DNA of 64,000 bases from Cytobacillus oceanisediminis (lineage in GTDB: Bacteria > Bacillota > Bacilli > Bacillales > Cytobacillaceae), in assembly GCF_022811925.1 (NCBI RefSeq), contig NZ_CP065511.1:2907501-2971500 (forward strand). Direction: 5' to 3'. Below the pieces are notes generated by a model that ran no database searches, was not told the origin of the DNA, and saw only the letters and a program-made list of their open reading frames with translations. The first letter of the stretch is position 1; each line of letters opens with the position of its first letter. The position numbers were made by a program, and so were the translations under genes. Of this stretch, positions 1 to 7,779 are shown one piece after another.

Positions 1-354
1 TGCACCCGCCATAAAACCGACAATCATCGCCATGATCCAGCCTTCCTGTGTTTGCTTTAACACTTCAGCTAACTGGTAGCCGCCCATATCGGTTGCCAAT
101 ATGGCAGTTGCAGCTATTGCAGGATCTGCCCCGATCGCAGCAAAAAATGGACCGCAGACCTTATCGATAAACCAAGATAAATATGGAATGGAAGCCATGA
201 TCCCGGCAGCCGGAACAAAAATATGGCCTACGGCATGAAGACCCTCCATAAATTGCTTTCCTAACCCCTCATCACTGTTGCGGATGGCTGCAAAGGCTCC
301 AGCTACAGCACAAGCCATGATAATGTAAATAACAATTTTACCTACGATTTCCAT
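1..354 (-). CDS. eutH: Ethanolamine permease EutH, 5' part only
   Basis: The first 118 residues of an EutH-type ethanolamine transporter are visible; the rest lies beyond the left edge. The protein starts MEIVGKIVIYIIMACAVAG and continues through hydrophobic segments with the glycine/alanine-rich pattern of EutH. The family imports ethanolamine across the cytoplasmic membrane. The ATG at 354 follows a strong GGGAGG site. It is the next gene after eutV in the minus-strand eut cluster, but its own leader carries an intrinsic terminator (461-507), so expression probably needs antitermination. Identification rests on the N-terminal part plus context. Confidence 0.85.
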   Translation of the reverse strand, partial: MEIVGKIVIYIIMACAVAGAFAAIRNSDEGLGKQFMEGLHAVGHIFVPAAGIMASIPYLSWFIDKVCGPFFAAIGADPAIAATAILATDMGGYQLAEVLKQTQEGWIMAMIVGFMAGA

Positions 355-460
355 AAATAAATCCCTCCCTAAAAAGTTTTTATATGTTAACGGAATCGTG
401 CAGCTTCTTTACAAGAAAAATAGGATAAAATAGCAGCTTGATAGTATAAGAATAAGTAAA

Positions 461-507
461 AAGACAAAAAGGTGCCGTACGTCAGCTTTTTGCAGACGCA
501 TGGCACC
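461..507 (-). terminator. Intrinsic terminator in the eutH leader
   Basis: Read on the minus strand, GGTGCCATGCGTC and GACGTACGGCACC form a 13-bp stem with two mismatches, followed by TTTTTGTCTTTTT. It lies between the eutV stop and the eutH start, so it would end eutV-side transcripts unless antiterminated. The 5' arm overlaps the shared leader block at 502-529. Confidence 0.8.
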
Positions 508-529
508 CTTGCCTGTTCTATCCACTTGT
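502..529 (-). promoter_or_regulatory. Shared eut leader block, copy at eutH
   Basis: On the minus strand this reads ACAAGTG-N9-GGCAAGGGTGCC. The same block with the same 9-nt gap occurs in the eutB leader (5087-5114). A -10-like TAATAT (535-540, overlapping the eutV stop) lies exactly 5 nt upstream, as TATAAT does at eutB. The last 12 nt can fold as GGC-AAGGGU-GCC, a mini-hairpin that competes with the 5' arm of the terminator. Inference: RNA target of the ANTAR regulator EutV. Confidence 0.55.
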
Positions 530-537
530 AAAAGATA

Positions 538-1110
538 TTAAGCGTTATATTTTACTATGATACGCTTTGCCACATTTTCCAGTGTAACCTGTTTGTTCAT
601 GCTGATCTTTCGCATTTTCCTAAAAGCATCTTCTTCCGGCATGTTAAACTTTTGCATTAAAATGCCTTTTGCTTTTTCAACTATTTTTCTTTCATTTAAC
701 TTTTGATTCATGGATTCCACTTGTTCCCGGAATGCATTTGCATTCTCTGCCTGCCTAAGCGCAATCTCAACCGCGGGAATCAGACTGGCTTCATTAACAG
801 GCTTAACAAGGTAGCCGAGTATATTTGCCTGTTTGGCTTTATCAATATATTCCCGCTGACTATATGCTGTAAGGAGCAGGATGGGTGTATTGATTTTATT
901 GGAAATGATTTCACTTGCTTTTAGTCCATTCAGATTAGGCATCTTGATATCCATTAGGATTAAATCAGGCTTTAATGAAAAAGCAAGCTCGACTGCCCTT
1001 TCACCATCGCCTGCCTCAGCAACTACTTCATAGCCAGCGTCCTGGAGCATCAAGCTTAAGTCCATGCGGACAATTGATTCATCCTCCACAACCATAATTC
1101 TTTTTTTCAC
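538..1110 (-). CDS. eutV: Response regulator EutV, REC-ANTAR antiterminator
   Basis: 190 aa. Residues 1-120 form a receiver domain with the acidic pair E9/D10 and phospho-acceptor D54 (LILMDIKMP). Residues about 128-188 form an ANTAR RNA-binding domain (RKIVEKAKGILM...). Proteins of this class act with EutW to bind leader RNA and stop terminator formation in eut genes. The start is GTG at 1110 with GGAAGGCGG upstream, 2 nt after the eutW stop, so the two are translationally coupled. The two leader terminators in this cluster (461-507 and 5040-5092) are its obvious candidate targets. Confidence 0.93.
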   Translation of the reverse strand: MKKRIMVVEDESIVRMDLSLMLQDAGYEVVAEAGDGERAVELAFSLKPDLILMDIKMPNLNGLKASEIISNKINTPILLLTAYSQREYIDKAKQANILGYLVKPVNEASLIPAVEIALRQAENANAFREQVESMNQKLNERKIVEKAKGILMQKFNMPEEDAFRKMRKISMNKQVTLENVAKRIIVKYNA

Positions 1111-1112
1111 AG

Positions 1113-2537
1113 CTATTCCGCCTTCCTTTCAAAGGGAAATTGCACAGCAGCAATGGTCCCTGTTTCAGCCCGTTCGATTAAAAAATGACCGGATAGATCG
1201 TGCTCGATCATCATTTTCACAATATCTAAGCCTAGAGAAGGTTTTGCTTCCGGGGAATATCCTTCACCGTTATCAATCACTTCAACCTTAATTTCACCAT
1301 TGGAATATTCGAAACAGACCTCGACTATCCCTTCATGCATATGTCTAAATGCGTGCTTTACACAATTCTGTATAAGTTCATTGATGACCAGAGACAGGGA
1401 TACAGCTTTTTCAGAGTCGATTAAAAGCTTTGGTCCCCTGTACTGAATATGTATCTTTTTCTGCTCGTGTTTTGCTTCATGGACCAGCATATTGCCAATT
1501 TTCTCTATTAAACTGTAAATATCCACTTCATCCACACTTGAGCTCGAAAGAATAATTTCATACACCGAGGCAATACTTGAAATGCGGTTCAGACTTTCCA
1601 CGAAATGCACCTTGCTTTCTTCTGGCACACCCCTTCTCATCTGAAGCCTCAAAAGGCTGGCAACAGTCTGCAGGTTATTTTTAACACGGTGATGGATTTC
1701 CCGAATGGCCACAGATTTAACAGCAATCTCCCGTTCCTTTTCCCTGAGCTCGGTCAGATCTTTAAGGATGATGAAGGTCCCATTCGACTTACCGGGTAGA
1801 TCAAGACTTATCTTCTTAACACGGAATACCTTATTCATCATTTTCATTTCTTTTACAAGGAGCTCTTCCGGCTCGTTAAGAATTTCTTGAATACATGGAA
1901 AGCACTCAATCAGCGGAACGCCGGGCCTGCAATCTTCCTTACCGATTTCGTGAATGAGATTGGTAGCTGATGGATTGTTATAGACAACCTTATTTTCATG
2001 GTCAATAAAGAATAGTGATTCCTCAATAACCTCTGGAATGATCGGCCGATCCTCTGCCATTCCAATGAGTATTCCGCTCAAGGTTTCTGTCGCTTCTGAT
2101 AACGCTTCCAATTTGAGCTGCCGCTGAAGCTTTTCACTGATATCCTTCTCCATAATCAGTGCTCCGATGACACGGTCCTCTGATCCTTTAATCGGCACGA
2201 CGCTTTGTTCCACCGTCTTGCCCTCCTGTGTCAAGGCGCGATTGAGAAACATATTTTTCCCTGTCCTCAGGGTATATAAAACGGCGGGTTCAAAAGCTTC
2301 ATAGGCGAACTTGCCTGCGACAGGCTTCTGATAAACTGATTTAGCAGTATTTGGGGCAGCTTCAGCTACTACTATCGCATGTTTCCCTTCTTTAGTAGGA
2401 CAATCAACAAAAACGTTTGCCTGGTTCAGATCGGCGATTAATGAAAGATTGGCAGAGACCTCTTTAATCCTTTCGACATCCATTTTTGAAAGACTTGTAT
2501 GAAGAGTGCATAACTCTTCGACTGAGAAGTTTGGCAT
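1113..2537 (-). CDS. eutW: Sensor histidine kinase EutW
   Basis: 474 aa, soluble: no membrane segment is visible. An N-terminal sensor domain (about 1-150) is followed by a PAS-like domain (about 165-265), a HisKA_2-type dimerisation/phospho-acceptor helix (IREIHHRVKNNLQT, His282/283) and an HATPase domain (N-box VINELIQNCVKHAF near 385). In characterised eut systems the kinase senses ethanolamine and phosphorylates EutV. It is encoded directly upstream of eutV. The ATG at 2537 has GGGAG upstream. A good sigmaA promoter at 2586-2614 gives eutWV their own transcript, separate from eutBC. Confidence 0.93.
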   Translation of the reverse strand: MPNFSVEELCTLHTSLSKMDVERIKEVSANLSLIADLNQANVFVDCPTKEGKHAIVVAEAAPNTAKSVYQKPVAGKFAYEAFEPAVLYTLRTGKNMFLNRALTQEGKTVEQSVVPIKGSEDRVIGALIMEKDISEKLQRQLKLEALSEATETLSGILIGMAEDRPIIPEVIEESLFFIDHENKVVYNNPSATNLIHEIGKEDCRPGVPLIECFPCIQEILNEPEELLVKEMKMMNKVFRVKKISLDLPGKSNGTFIILKDLTELREKEREIAVKSVAIREIHHRVKNNLQTVASLLRLQMRRGVPEESKVHFVESLNRISSIASVYEIILSSSSVDEVDIYSLIEKIGNMLVHEAKHEQKKIHIQYRGPKLLIDSEKAVSLSLVINELIQNCVKHAFRHMHEGIVEVCFEYSNGEIKVEVIDNGEGYSPEAKPSLGLDIVKMMIEHDLSGHFLIERAETGTIAAVQFPFERKAE

Positions 2538-2585
2538 AAACGGAGATCTCCCAATAAATTTTTAAAAGTGTCAGAATATATAAAA

Positions 2586-2614
2586 ATATTAAAGGGAATG
2601 CAGAAGAATGTCAA
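2586..2614 (-). promoter_or_regulatory. SigmaA promoter of eutWV
   Basis: TTGACA and TAATAT on the minus strand with a 17-bp spacer, about 50 bp upstream of the eutW start. Both hexamers are near consensus, which fits constitutive supply of the sensor pair. Confidence 0.75.
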
Positions 2615-2675
2615 CATCGTTTTCGATTGTTTAATAGGAAATTTGGTACAGTTATGGAATTCTCCTGGAGAATGG

Positions 2676-2709
2676 AAAAGGCAGCTGGAAAAAATGGAAT
2701 CCTGCTGCC
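2676..2709 (-). terminator. Terminator after eutC
   Basis: On the minus strand GGCAGC...GCTGCC with extra pairing (GGA/TCC) is followed by TTTTCC, just after the eutC stop. It separates eutBC from the eutWV promoter. Confidence 0.7.
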
Positions 2710-2717
2710 TTCCTATA

Positions 2718-3584
2718 CTATTTAAGCTGTGCTAATTTTACACCGCTGGCTTTATGCTTTAATATTGCCTCTATCAAATCGGCCAGATGGGCACCCGCCT
2801 CAACAGGGGGAACCCCTCCCTCATGAATATTGCTGATAACAGTGCGATCTGCTTCGACAGTATCCTCATTGGGCTGGTATATCAGGTAGGCACTAATGCT
2901 TTTAGCGGTTGCCAATCCAGGCCTTTCTCCTATGAGTGAAATGACGCAATCACAATTGACAATAGATGCTACATCATCCTGAATCCAAACTCTGCTCCGC
3001 TTTATAAAAACAGGATCTCCAATGGTAATCTTTTTCGATTTTAAGCCTTGCACAAGCGCAGGCAGCAGATCTCTTATATTTGCTTCAACACCTGTTGAAC
3101 TCAATCCATCCGATACAATGATTTGAACCTGTTTATTTTTCGGAAGATTTTCTGCAGCCCATTTTCTGGATGTTTCATTGAGTTGTCTCCCGCTGTCCAG
3201 GTCCATTAAGTATTGGTCCATCGTTTCAGATTTTGAAAAGAGCAAAGGCAGCTTTAATTCCTTCAGCAAATCCTCAGAAACGTCTTTAAACACTGCGTCC
3301 TGGGCTGCTGCGTGATCTATCCTGAATTCCAGGTAATTCTTTGTTTTCATACGTGTTCCTGTATGCCCTATCCCAATTCTGGCTGGAGTAATGGATTGCG
3401 CCTTCTCGATCTCTTCCCGATTGGCTGGCTGTTCTACGCCCACTTGTTTGATCTTTTCGTAAATGATATTACGGACATTTGATTCCTCTGTTTCTGCAGA
3501 TTCTTTTGCCATAGGTTTGCTTTTTATTTGCCCTTCTTTCTGGAGCTCTTCCATTACCTGCTTTACGATTGTCTGAATATCCAT
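2718..3584 (-). CDS. eutC: Ethanolamine ammonia-lyase small subunit EutC
   Basis: 288 aa. Light subunit of the adenosylcobalamin-dependent enzyme that splits ethanolamine to acetaldehyde and ammonia, together with EutB. Family signatures are visible: an early RIGIGHTGTR segment, VQIIVSDGLSSTGVEANI, CVISLIGERPGLATA and the C-terminal EADRTVISNIHEGG. The start is ATG at 3584 with GGGGG upstream, 16 nt downstream of the eutB stop; an in-frame ATG at 3629 would overlap eutB and lacks homology. The N-terminal 50 residues are lysine/glutamate rich, as in the family. Confidence 0.95.
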   Translation of the reverse strand: MDIQTIVKQVMEELQKEGQIKSKPMAKESAETEESNVRNIIYEKIKQVGVEQPANREEIEKAQSITPARIGIGHTGTRMKTKNYLEFRIDHAAAQDAVFKDVSEDLLKELKLPLLFSKSETMDQYLMDLDSGRQLNETSRKWAAENLPKNKQVQIIVSDGLSSTGVEANIRDLLPALVQGLKSKKITIGDPVFIKRSRVWIQDDVASIVNCDCVISLIGERPGLATAKSISAYLIYQPNEDTVEADRTVISNIHEGGVPPVEAGAHLADLIEAILKHKASGVKLAQLK

Positions 3585-3600
3585 TACTGATTCCCCCTTC

Positions 3601-4959
3601 CTACTTAAAAATAGATAGATCTCCCGCACGTTCGGTTAGTTTGCCATTTTCCATAATTCCCATCTTCTCCAGCCATATCTCGAATTCACGCAGGGGGCGG
3701 AGCCCAAGCATTTCTCTTAAGCTTGCATCATCATGATAGCTGGTATCCTGATAGCTTAGCATAACGTCGTCTCCGCCAGGCACGCCCATATAAAAATTCG
3801 CACCGGCAAGAGCAGTCAGCATACCGGCGATTTCCTGATCATTTTGATCTGCCTGCATATGGTTGGTATATGTAGGGGCTATCCCCATCGGAAGTCCATG
3901 CATTTTCCCCATAAAAAGGTCCTCGAGATCTGCACGAATCACCTGTTTGCCGTCATAAATTGTTTCAGGCCCGATAAAACCTGATACATTATTAACCATG
4001 AACGGCTTCCAATGCCGGGCGTATCCATAGGTACGTGCTTCGAGTGTCTGCATATCTATGCCAAGATGGGCATCCAGCGATACTTCCGATCCCTGGCCAG
4101 TTTCGAAGTATAGCTGATTCGGGCCAGTTGATGTGCCTTGTGTAGCCATCAGCTGAAAGGCTTCATCCAGAATATCCTTTGAAACTCCAAAATCATCATT
4201 TGCCTCCTGTGTACCCGCAAGGCTTTGGAACATAAGCGCTATAGGGGCACCTTTTTTGAGGGCATGCATTTGTGTTGTAATATGGGCAAGAACACAGTTC
4301 TGCGTTGGGATTTCCCACTTTTGAATAAAATCATGGGTCATATGTAAAATTCTCGAGACTGATTCAACAGAGTCATTGTTGGGGTTCACACCTATGACGG
4401 CATCACCCGAACCATAGGACAGGCCTTCTTTCATGGATGCAAGAATACCTTCGGGATTATCAATGGGATGATTTGGCTGGCAGCGGAATGCCAGGCGTCC
4501 AGGCTCGCCAATCGTTGTGTTGCAATGGGCAGTTGGCCTGATTTTCTGTGAAGCTATTACAAGGTCTATGCTCGACATCAGCTTTGCTGCAGCGGAGATC
4601 ATTTCGCTCGTCAGACCCCTGCTGATTCTGAACAAATCCGAGGTACTGGTTTGGTGGGACAAAATATAATCCCTTAATTCTCCAACAGACCAGTTTGCGA
4701 TTTCTTTATAAATAAAAAGATTAAGATCATCATATATTATGCGGGTTACTTCATCCATTTCATACGGAATAACCGGATTCTCGTATATTTCCTTTAGTGT
4801 TATTTCACTTAACCCCACTTTGGCTGCCATTCGTTCAAGAGAAGATCCTGCAGCAATGCCTGCCATTTTATCCCCTGATTTCTCCTCACTGGCTTTTGCC
4901 AAAACATCTGCAATTGAACGGAATTGATAGGTTTCATTCTTTAAGGTACATGTAAACAT
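3601..4959 (-). CDS. eutB: Ethanolamine ammonia-lyase large subunit EutB
   Basis: 452 aa, normal family length. Catalytic heavy subunit (TIM barrel) binding ethanolamine and adenosylcobalamin. Conserved segments include NTTIGEPG, SYGSGDAVIGVNPNNDS, LYFETGQGSEVSL, NHMQADQNDQE, GVPGGDDVMLSYQ and the C-terminal GMTERAGD-like LTERAGDLSIF. The start is ATG at 4959 behind GGGAGG; the open frame runs further upstream only because it crosses the leader terminator. It is the first gene of the eutBC transcript. No microcompartment shell gene is visible here, but the cluster continues off the left edge. Confidence 0.96.
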   Translation of the reverse strand: MFTCTLKNETYQFRSIADVLAKASEEKSGDKMAGIAAGSSLERMAAKVGLSEITLKEIYENPVIPYEMDEVTRIIYDDLNLFIYKEIANWSVGELRDYILSHQTSTSDLFRISRGLTSEMISAAAKLMSSIDLVIASQKIRPTAHCNTTIGEPGRLAFRCQPNHPIDNPEGILASMKEGLSYGSGDAVIGVNPNNDSVESVSRILHMTHDFIQKWEIPTQNCVLAHITTQMHALKKGAPIALMFQSLAGTQEANDDFGVSKDILDEAFQLMATQGTSTGPNQLYFETGQGSEVSLDAHLGIDMQTLEARTYGYARHWKPFMVNNVSGFIGPETIYDGKQVIRADLEDLFMGKMHGLPMGIAPTYTNHMQADQNDQEIAGMLTALAGANFYMGVPGGDDVMLSYQDTSYHDDASLREMLGLRPLREFEIWLEKMGIMENGKLTERAGDLSIFK

Positions 4960-5012
4960 AAATAGCCTCCCTTCGAGTATAGGGAGCGGTCTGCAACAAC
5001 TATAATCATTAC

Positions 5013-5026
5013 AGTAAGCGGTTACA
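5013..5026 (-). promoter_or_regulatory. cre-like CcpA site in the eutB leader
   Basis: On the minus strand TGTAACCGCTTACT matches the cre consensus TGWAARCGYTWNCW at every position but one. It lies downstream of the leader terminator and upstream of the eutB ribosome binding site, where CcpA could act as a roadblock. Inference from one match. Confidence 0.4.
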
Positions 5027-5039
5027 TTCCGCTCCATAC

Positions 5040-5092
5040 AAAAAGGCGCCTTAACAGTATAAGCCATAAAACAGCTTACCTATTAAGGCGCC
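5040..5092 (-). terminator. Intrinsic terminator in the eutB leader
   Basis: On the minus strand GGCGCCTTAATAGGTAAGC pairs with GCTTATACTGTTAAGGCGCC: about 19 bp with few mismatches, 10 of them perfect at the base, followed by TTTTTG. It sits between the promoter (about 5120) and the eutB start (4959), so it is an attenuator and not an end-of-gene signal. Confidence 0.85.
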
Positions 5093-5114
5093 CTCACCTA
5101 GTATTTTCACTTGT
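5087..5114 (-). promoter_or_regulatory. Shared eut leader block, copy at eutB
   Basis: On the minus strand ACAAGTG-N9-GGTGAGGGCGCC. It matches the block before eutH in both sequence and spacing; the 12-mer consensus is GGYRAGGGYGCC. The block starts 5 nt after the -10 element, so it forms the extreme 5' end of the transcript, and its 3' end enters the 5' arm of the terminator. Confidence 0.6.
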
Positions 5115-5119
5115 CCATA

Positions 5120-5128
5120 ATTATATCA
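5120..5128 (-). promoter_or_regulatory. Extended -10 promoter of eutBC
   Basis: TGATATAAT on the minus strand is an extended -10 (TG-N-TATAAT). No good -35 is seen 17 bp upstream, which is usual for extended -10 promoters. The predicted start falls at the first bases of the shared leader block. Confidence 0.6.
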
Positions 5129-5174
5129 AGTAATTAACTGAAAAGATAGACTTTTTTAAATGTAAATAAATGTC

Positions 5175-6212
5175 TTATGAAAACATCCTCTCCACCATTC
5201 TTCCTTCCCGCCCTTTCGTCGTTTCGGCCTGGGATAAGGAATTCAGAATTGCTTCCTCTGCCGCTTCTGCAGCACCTTGGAAAAGCTTGTTCATAATCGG
5301 ATGGTCGTCTCTGATCAAATGTGCAAATTCAACTTGTTCAGTGCTCTGGTGAGAAATGGTTCTGGCAGTTGAAAAAGCAATGACAATATCCCCGCTGCCG
5401 TTGCTGAAATGGCTGCCTGTCCGGCCGAGGCCAATGCCGCATCTTTTGGCAAGCCTTTTCAGCTGCCTGTCACTCACGGGTGCGTTCGTGGCCAGGATGA
5501 TCATAATCGAACCATCAGGCGTGTCCTTCGTTTCCTGGGGAATTTCCGACAGGCCGTATTTGCTGAATGGAAATTCATCTTTATTGCCAAAATTGGTGAC
5601 CACCAGACACCCGAGTATGTATTCTTTTGAGCTTTGTTCTTCGCTGATGACTCGCGATGACGCTCCTACTCCGCCCTTATATCCGAAACACACCATGCCT
5701 TTCCCTGCTCCGACAGCACCTTCCTCCGCTCTTTCCGGATTGGCATTTTCAATGGCTGCTATTGCATGTTCCGGTCTCACAGGAAGTGTCCGAATGGAAT
5801 TTAGGTACCCATCATTGCATTCTCCCACGACGATATTGACCGTTCCAGTTGTGCCTCCAATTTCAGGAGTAGTTCGTAACAAGTATTCCAGGGTTCCATG
5901 TGTGACCGCTGGAACTCCAAATGTGTTTGTCAGCATGATGGGAGATTCAATAAGGCCTAATTCTTCGACCTGTACCAGACCCGTCGTTTTTCCAAAGCCA
6001 TTGATGACATAGCTCGCTGCCGGGACCTTTTCACGGAATAAATTCCCTCCATGAGGCAAAACTGCGGTTACACCAGTACAGACATGTTGGCCATCATCGA
6101 GGGGATAATCCAGAGTGAATTGGCCTACCAGGACCCCTTCTACATCTGTAATGCAATTCTTTTTGCCAGGCTGCAGTTTTCCAATCGTTACTCCTCTTTC
6201 TCTAATCTTCAT
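5175..6212 (-). CDS. P1-family peptidase (DmpA/BapA-like aminopeptidase)
   Basis: 345 aa. N-terminal-nucleophile hydrolase family S58, whose members cleave themselves and act as L-aminopeptidases, D-esterases or beta-peptidases. Visible signatures: the N-terminal ITDVEGVLVGQ, PHGGN, VVGECNDG, AVGAGKGM and GGVGASSRV, whose serine is the likely nucleophile created by autoprocessing. Start chosen at ATG 6212 behind AAGGAGGAG; an upstream ATG at 6236 lacks a site. It is cytoplasmic by sequence. It stands alone between eut and the divergent MFS gene. No terminator is obvious before the eut leader. Substrate unknown. Confidence 0.85.
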   Translation of the reverse strand: MKIRERGVTIGKLQPGKKNCITDVEGVLVGQFTLDYPLDDGQHVCTGVTAVLPHGGNLFREKVPAASYVINGFGKTTGLVQVEELGLIESPIMLTNTFGVPAVTHGTLEYLLRTTPEIGGTTGTVNIVVGECNDGYLNSIRTLPVRPEHAIAAIENANPERAEEGAVGAGKGMVCFGYKGGVGASSRVISEEQSSKEYILGCLVVTNFGNKDEFPFSKYGLSEIPQETKDTPDGSIMIILATNAPVSDRQLKRLAKRCGIGLGRTGSHFSNGSGDIVIAFSTARTISHQSTEQVEFAHLIRDDHPIMNKLFQGAAEAAEEAILNSLSQAETTKGREGRMVERMFS

Positions 6213-6322
6213 TTGGCTCCTCCTTAAAAATGGCATTCATTAGAATTTCCATTTGTTTTCATTTATAATAGAAAAATATTTAGATTACCTAATCATTTTA
6301 CATCGTTTTTGGGAGGATTTAT

Positions 6323-7507
6323 ATGGCTCATACTATAGCTAGTGATGCAAAAAAACAGAGTGCAGGCTCTGATAAGATTTGGTCTAGAGATTTTGTGCTC
6401 ATATTGATGTCCAATTTTTTTATTTTTCTCGGATTTCAAATGACATTGCCCACCATCCCTCTTTTTGTAGAAAAATTGGGAGGGAATGACCAGCTGATCG
6501 GGATTGTAGTCGGCATCTTTACATTCTCTGCCCTGCTATTGCGTCCTTATGCAGGGCATACGCTGGAGACGAAGGGAAGGCGTTTTGTCTATTTAACGGG
6601 CCTCGCGATTTTCGTTCTTTCGGTTGGTTCTTTTGGATTTGTTAATAGTTTAATCTTCTTATTTGTCTTAAGGATTGTCCAAGGATTTGGCTGGGGTTTT
6701 TCAACTACAGCCTCCGGAACGATTGCCACCGATTTGATACCTGCTAAGCGGCGCGGGGAAGGGATGGGCTACTTCGGTCTTTCCGGGAACATAGCCCTGG
6801 CTTTCGGCCCCACCCTGGGACTGGCGCTGGCCGGAGTTATATCCTTCAAACTCTTATTTTTAATTTGTGCCCTGCTGGGTTTAGCCGCACTGGTATTATC
6901 ATCGAGAATCAAGTACAGGCAGGCTGAAAAACAAAGTGTTCCCTTGAAGCGGTGGGACATCTATGAAAAAAGTGCCTTAAGGCCTTCATTTCTTTTATTT
7001 TTCATTACGGTCACCTTCGGGGGCATCGCTTCGTTTCTTCCAATATACTCTGCTCAAAAAGGCATAGGCGGAATACACTGGTATTTCCTGCTGTTTGCGA
7101 TTGCCTTAATGATTTCGCGGACTTTTGCCGGCAGATTATATGATCAAAGGGGGCATCAGGCTGTGTTTTTACCTGGTGCGGTGCTGATTTTAGCAGCCAT
7201 GTTCCTGCTGGCATGGCTGCCTGACAGCATGATCATGTATATAGCGGCCATTCTTTATGGTCTAGGATTTGGATCGGTCCAGCCTGCCCTACAGGCCTGG
7301 TCTGTAAAAGAAGCGCCTGCCAATCGCCGCGGGATGGCCAATGCAACGTTCTTCTCCTTTTTTGATCTTGGTGTTGGGATAGGTGCTATGGTCTTTGGTC
7401 AAATCGCCCATTTGTTTGGCTACAGCAGCATTTATATGACAGCAGCCGGTTCAGTAGGGATCTCCATACTATTATATATTTGGATACTGATTACAAAACG
7501 AGGTTAA
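6323..7507 (+). CDS. MFS transporter (DHA1-like)
   Basis: 394 aa with about 12 hydrophobic segments and the MFS loop motif near residue 85 (HTLETKGRRFVYLTG). The GEGMGYFGLSGNIALAFGP segment resembles drug/proton antiporters of Bacillus, and the protein resembles the MFS product at 32424-33626 in this window. The ATG at 6323 follows GGGAGG. It is divergent from the P1 peptidase and ends at a strong terminator, so it is a single-gene unit. Substrate unknown. Confidence 0.85.
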   Translation: MAHTIASDAKKQSAGSDKIWSRDFVLILMSNFFIFLGFQMTLPTIPLFVEKLGGNDQLIGIVVGIFTFSALLLRPYAGHTLETKGRRFVYLTGLAIFVLSVGSFGFVNSLIFLFVLRIVQGFGWGFSTTASGTIATDLIPAKRRGEGMGYFGLSGNIALAFGPTLGLALAGVISFKLLFLICALLGLAALVLSSRIKYRQAEKQSVPLKRWDIYEKSALRPSFLLFFITVTFGGIASFLPIYSAQKGIGGIHWYFLLFAIALMISRTFAGRLYDQRGHQAVFLPGAVLILAAMFLLAWLPDSMIMYIAAILYGLGFGSVQPALQAWSVKEAPANRRGMANATFFSFFDLGVGIGAMVFGQIAHLFGYSSIYMTAAGSVGISILLYIWILITKRG

Positions 7508-7511
7508 CGAG

Positions 7512-7551
7512 AAAGACGATTTTCCAGAGAGATGCGGAAAATCGTCTTTTT
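7512..7551 (+). terminator. Terminator after the MFS gene
   Basis: AAAGACGATTTTCC and GGAAAATCGTCTTT form a 14-bp perfect stem followed by a T-run, 5 nt after the stop codon. Confidence 0.9.
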
Positions 7552-7582
7552 AATATGCTGAGTTTTCCAGTAGGTGCGCCGG

Positions 7583-7767
7583 GTTCGGGCTCTCACACCG
7601 GGTTTTTCGACTTCTCTGTCCGAAGTTGACCCAGGTTCGGACTCTCACACCTGGATTTCCTACTTCTCTGTCCGAAGTTGACCCAGGTTCGGACTCTCAC
7701 ACCGGGTATTTCGAATTCTCTGTCCGAAGTTGACCCGGGTTCGGACTCTCATACTAGCTGTCCGAAC
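7583..7767. repeat. 52-bp tandem repeat, 3.5 units
   Basis: Units start with GTTCGG at 7583, 7635, 7687 and 7739, exactly 52 bp apart. Each contains GTTCGGAC near the start and GTCCGAAG near position 37, so each unit can form a stem-loop. The last, shortened unit ends in a perfect GTTCGGAC/GTCCGAAC pair. The array lies between the 3' ends of two convergent genes. Confidence 0.9.
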
Positions 7768-7779
7768 AAAAAAAGCCTG

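Noticed and set aside
461-5092. EutV motif AGCAANGRRGCUY from enterococcal leaders
   Set aside because: I looked for it in both leaders and found no match; only the local shared block is present.
5356-6012. 218-residue ORF opposite the P1 peptidase
   Set aside because: Shadow of the coding strand; no RBS, and the minus-strand protein has clear family motifs.
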